From Tridacna crocea (Eukaryota > Mollusca > Bivalvia > Cardiida > Cardiidae): DNA of 64,000 nucleotides. Positions 60,660 through 64,000 of this stretch are shown one piece after another. The notes under the pieces were generated by a model. It was not told the origin of the DNA. It ran no database searches and was given only the letters and a program-made list of their open reading frames with translations. The stretch lies in contig OX031062.1 of assembly GCA_943736015.1 (NCBI GenBank), positions 51,324,962 to 51,388,961 on the forward strand. Reading direction: 5' to 3'. Position 1 is the stretch's first letter; every line of letters starts with the position of its first letter. Both the position numbers and the translations under genes were made by a program.

Positions 60660-60784
60660 GCTGTTAACCACAACGTTTTCCATCTTTGCAAAGACAAATA
60701 TCCGAATTTGAGCCTCATTTGTTTTGTCGTCTGCAAATGCAAATGGATTTGGACGTGTCTAAAATTCTGTCGTTTGATAATGGG
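60660..60784 (+). repeat. Family A right-half fragment
   Basis: TTAACCACAACGTTTTCC, TTTTGTCGTCTGCAAATGC (then AAATG repeated) and GTCGTTTGATAATGGG. Confidence 0.6.
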
Positions 60785-60821
60785 TGTCTGTAACGGTGAT
60801 GGACATGGCGAACTGTGATAT

Positions 60822-61352
60822 GAGCTGTGATCCGTGAAAAGGGGGCTTCATGCATCTGCGAACACTATCGACCCCGGTCAGCCTGCGCAATCCGCGCAAG
60901 CTGACCTGGAACGAAACTTTTCGTTATCGATAAATTTTCTCTATGTCAAAAGATCGGTCTATTTCATGATTAAGCCATTTGTATCAAAAAGTGACTCTTA
61001 TGGGTCTATAGTCATGCGATAGCTTGGGCCGGCATAATGTATCATTGAGATATAATTGGTTTGCAACACATGAAAAGGGACATTCGGACATTTGCGTAAA
61101 GTGTCGTCTTGGATCAGCCTGCGCAGTCCGCGCAGGCTGATCCGAGACGGCACCTTACGATTACACTAAATTTTGTGCCACAGTAGACTTGTGCAAAACA
61201 GAAAATTACATAAAAACGGAGAGTGTTGTTTCGGATTAGCCTGCGCCAGGTGCGCAGGCTGATCCGAAACGATAATTTACGCAAATGTTCGAGTGTCCCT
61301 TTTCGCGTGTTGTAAGCCATATAGTAAGCCCCTTTTTTCCAGAACATGGCTC
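60822..61352. mobile_element. Family E MITE carrying a family D insertion
   Basis: GAGCTGTGATCCGTGAAAAG to CCAGAACATGGCTC. The E hairpin is CCCCGGTCAGCCTGCGCAATC; D (61055-61320) sits near the right end, between GATATAATT and ATAGTAAGCC. Confidence 0.8.
61055..61320. mobile_element. Family D MITE nested in family E
   Basis: GTTTGCAACACATGAAAAGG to CGCGTGTTGTAAGCCAT. Both hairpins are complete: CGTCTTGGATCAGCCTGCGC and CGGATTAGCCTGCGCCAGG. Confidence 0.85.
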
Positions 61353-61889
61353 ATATATATTGACCAAACATATTAGAAATACAGAAAAAAAAAATATGCA
61401 TCGCCGTAAGGATTGAGCACAGTCGAAAAATACACGGTAAATAAAAAGATAATTACATAAAATATATATGATAACCGTTAATTACGATAAAAATGCAATT
61501 AAAACATAGAAATATATTATAAACTAGAATATAAATAGATTGAATATAAAATACGGTAAAATAAACAGTAAAAAAGATAACGTTAAAAGCCGCCAAAATA
61601 AAACAGGTGTTTTGTTATAATTCTAATCATATGTACAGAATCTTTCCAGGTTTGCATTTTTTTCCATTCGCGTCGTTATAGATGTATGTTATTTTCTTAT
61701 TATTATGTTTATCATATTTGTATTTATGTTAGTTATGTTTATGTTTATTTGTGTTCTTTTTTCAAAAGGACAGAGCGTTGAAAGCATTTGCAGAACAGAC
61801 AAAAACAAAATAACATAATAAGTTGTTCAAATTCAAGCGTTCGAGTTCATGGTAAAAACACAAATTTTGCGATTTCAAAGGTATTTGTT

Positions 61890-62005
61890 TATAGGGAGAG
61901 GGAAATTACCTTATCAGACAGTGAGGATTCCAGACCAGACTGCAGCTTTTCTGCTTTCTGGCAAAGGTCAGTGACTCGCATTTAACAGCCTTGGGGTTAC
62001 ATGTA
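61890..62005 (-). repeat. Family B MITE, hairpin eroded
   Basis: ACCTTATCAGACAGTGAGG, CCAGACTGCAGCTTTTCTGC, GCAAAGGTCAGTGACTCGC and CAGCCTTGGGGTTAC. Confidence 0.55.
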
Positions 62006-62056
62006 GCAGAAAAGTTCACTTCTGTCATTGAAAGAGTTTAGAGGATTCATAATTAT

Positions 62057-62284
62057 TTAACTCTTTACCAAACTACAAATTTATAGACTGCTCCGAATTG
62101 AAAGCACTTGCAGATGACAAGGTAAATGTGACTGAAGAATCGAAATTTGATTGGGGAAGGGTAGAAAACATTGTGGGAAAAGGAGAAAATGCTGGTTACC
62201 AGCATTTTCTCCTTTTTCCACAATGTTTTCAAAAAGCTTCTATCTCAGAGTTGTCAAAAGTGGTCATTGTGTAGTAAAGAGTTT
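62057..62284 (-). mobile_element. Family A MITE (type A1)
   Basis: TTAACTCTTTACCAAAC to GTAGTAAAGAGTTTA. Hairpin perfect over about 28 bp. Closest relative by eye is 38461-38693. Confidence 0.85.
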
Positions 62285-62292
62285 ATGACTTG

Positions 62293-62338
62293 CTGAGATG
62301 CATTAAACTCCCTTTTGTTAAAGTATGGCTCGCACTGT
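62293..62338. repeat. Family E terminal fragment
   Basis: GATGCATTAAACTCCC, TTTTGTTAAAGTATGGCTC. Confidence 0.5.
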
Positions 62339-62642
62339 CGCCTTTTTTGCATCTTCGCAAGCCAAGGCTGACGATTCACTACGTTACTCTACCCTTGGCT
62401 AATCAAGCTTGATTTTTACATTCCTCCGATACGCTTTTTCATTGGATGCAGCCAGCTCTAGCTGCAACGAATGAAATCGCTCCTAGCTTTTCATCTTTGA
62501 TAAAAGTAGAACAAGGTTGCTACCTTTCCGTAATAGAAGGTAAACATGGACATCCACGTGTATGTCTGCTTATCGCTTCATGTGTATTCGTAAGCGGTCT
62601 GTAAAACGATATTTCATTGACTTTTAGAAATATGATGTAAAG

Positions 62643-62652
62643 AGGGGGGGGG
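62643..62652 (+). repeat. Short G run
   Basis: Ten G residues in GAGGGG context. Confidence 0.8.
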
Positions 62653-62959
62653 GTGTAATAACCAGTATCCAATAGAGGGCGCATTGCAGGAATCTCGAAA
62701 TCGGGTTCAATCAGCCATGGTAAGATCCACGTAGTGAGCGTAGCCTTGGCTCGCGAAAATGCCTATTTTGAGGAGTTCCACTACCAAATGAACTTGCAGA
62801 TCGCAAATTGTGTAGTTTTGATAGGAACTAATAGAAGTTTGTGTATTAAAGAGTAACAGCATAAAGAATATGAAACTGGTTACCGAAGAGCTATTTCTTG
62901 TCTTGTATGTGCTCCTGATTTGAAAGTAAAAACAATTAAGGCAGCTTTTGATAACAATA

Positions 62960-63163
62960 ATCCTGCTAAAAAAGTGATTTGAAATTTTCAAGCCGTTAGT
63001 GAAAACCTAAATCTTGCTATATAAAAGATATTGGCTCTGGAAAGATATCTCAATTACGGACTGTGTAGATCAAAGATCAGACTGCACGTTCTGTGCAGTT
63101 TAATCTTGATCTTCACTGTCCTCAAAACGTCTTTGAGTGGAACTTAGCAGCCTATAGGGTTAA
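62960..63163 (-). mobile_element. Family B MITE
   Basis: CCTGCTAAAAAAGTGATTTG, hairpin GTGTAGATCAAAGATCAGAC with GTTCT loop, then CAGCCTATAGGGTTAA. Confidence 0.8.
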
Positions 63164-63470
63164 TAGAGAGACAGAGAGAGGGAGAAAGAGACAGAGATAG
63201 CAACAGAATGGAGAAGCAGACAGGCAAACAAACAGACTTGAATGAGAAGAACACTGGGAGAAAAAAAGAAATGGACAAGAAGTGACTGCAAAAAGACCCA
63301 AGAAAAGTAAAGAAATCAAAAAATACTATCCCCAAAATACCAGGCTTTAGACAATTTACCCTGTTAAATCTAAGCCGTATTTTGAAAAGGTTTTATTCTG
63401 ATTGACTTAATTCTGTCCAGACGAATCAAGCTTACGGCTAATGAAGTGTAAAACCACCGGTATTTATTGT

Positions 63471-63687
63471 TTAACCCGTCGAAAAATTGAAGACAATCTT
63501 AGTTTCCTATTGCGGACAGTGTAGATTCAAGATCAGACTGCACAGAACGTGCAGTCTGATCTTGAATCTGCACTGTCCGTTGCTAGGAATACAGTCTTTC
63601 CAATCAGCTTTTATTTAGCACTATATGTGTGTTTTCCTTTATAAGTTAAAATCAAAATTGACTTTTTTGCCAAAATTGAAGGGTTAA
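63471..63687 (+). mobile_element. Family B MITE, long stem
   Basis: TTAACCCGTCGAAAAATTG to TTGAAGGGTTAA. The stem is about 32 bp with one mismatch, from GCGGACAGTGTAGATTCAAG to its complement; ATTCAAG/CTTGAAT is changed in both arms. Confidence 0.85.
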
Positions 63688-63969
63688 GACGGATTTCTTT
63701 CCAGGAGTTGATAATTCTTTTTTCTTCTCACCTATTGTGTTTATGGCTTTTGAGTGTATCTAGACCCTTTCCGACATGTTGAGAACATTCCGCCTTGCTT
63801 CTTTTTGAAGAACAATGTGGCAAAGGGAAAAAACTTATCCCTAGGTAGATTTTTATATTCGTTGGAAAGAAGTAAAGTTTAAACTTACTGTATTTATTTT
63901 CCACCGATTGTGAAACAATTTCTAAAATATGTATCAATCGCCACCCAATAACAGCCTCCTGGAAACCAA

Positions 63970-64000
63970 TTGATTGATTGATTGATTGATCGATCAATCG
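63970..64000. repeat. (ATTG)n microsatellite at window edge
   Basis: TGATTGATTGATTGATTGATC, continuing past the window end. Confidence 0.85.

Larger units (their letters stand above)
36052..64000 (+). other. Wnt5: Wnt5 intron, at least 27.9 kb, running off the window
   Basis: Donor GTAAGTT at 36052. No frame encoding the CKCHGVSGSC block or the C-terminal Cys cluster was seen before 64000. Apart from listed repeats, stretches without recognised features include 36317-36940, 38694-38960, 40290-40714, 41408-41755, 41847-42226, 44603-44784, 48321-48660, 51452-51825, 53460-54039, 55251-55934, 57167-57452, 58246-58675, 60331-60660, 61353-61890, 62340-62960 and 63688-63960. Confidence 0.75.

Noticed and set aside
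36052..64000. Further Wnt5 exons in the right half
   Set aside because: No frame with CKCHGVSGSC, the Ser-lipidation loop or the C-terminal Cys pattern was found; a very short or divergent exon cannot be excluded by eye.

Overview
The window looks like AT-rich genomic DNA of a bivalve mollusc, probably a heterodont clam. Three things point there: a protostome-type Wnt5 gene, very long introns, and several interspersed repeat families of a kind seen in bivalve genomes. Species-level identity is not resolvable by eye. No bacterial-style operons, rRNA, CRISPR arrays or complete protein-coding genes are present.

The only host gene recognised is a Wnt5 orthologue on the + strand. Two consecutive internal exons are clear: 10931-11196 (88 whole codons, starting at the Ser-Leu-Gly that follows the Trp codon split by the splice site) and 35759-36051 (97 whole codons, ending in the NNEAGRR block). 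The intron between them is 24,562 bp. The first exon(s), with signal peptide and start codon, and the later exons, with the lipidated Ser loop and the Cys-rich C-terminus, were not found. The right-hand intron is therefore at least 27.9 kb, and most of the window is intron.

Almost everything else is mobile-element sequence. Family A is the dominant component: a MITE of about 229 bp ending in TTAACCC.../...GGGTTAA, with a near-perfect 67-nt hairpin in the middle. About 54 substantial copies and 30 or more fragments are visible. Family B is a MITE of about 213 bp with similar TTAACCCTT ends and a different hairpin built on GATCAAGATCAGACTGCAC. Family C (TIR GTATTCACCAACCATTCTT, hairpin containing GATTGGCTAAACC), D (TIR TGGCCTGCAAC, two GC-rich hairpins), E (TIR GAGCCATGCTCTG) and F (TIR GCCGGTGTAATGCAG, tandem palindromes) are further palindromic MITE-like families. 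There are also tRNA-derived SINE copies, a mariner-like MITE, a 91-bp perfect palindrome with a 9-bp target duplication, and two inverted copies of a THAP-domain transposon (13468-16738 and 48661-51451) that flank the second Wnt5 exon.

The most informative observations concern families A and B. Paired empty and filled sites (THAP-element copy 1 vs copy 2; two SINE copies) and nested insertions show directly that family A inserts at TTAA, which points to piggyBac-type mobilisation. The two arms of the hairpin change together between subfamilies, so the palindrome is being kept or re-copied as a unit. A family E element ends 27 bp before a Wnt5 exon and may supply the splice branch point. Family totals and identities are by-eye estimates; no alignment was run.
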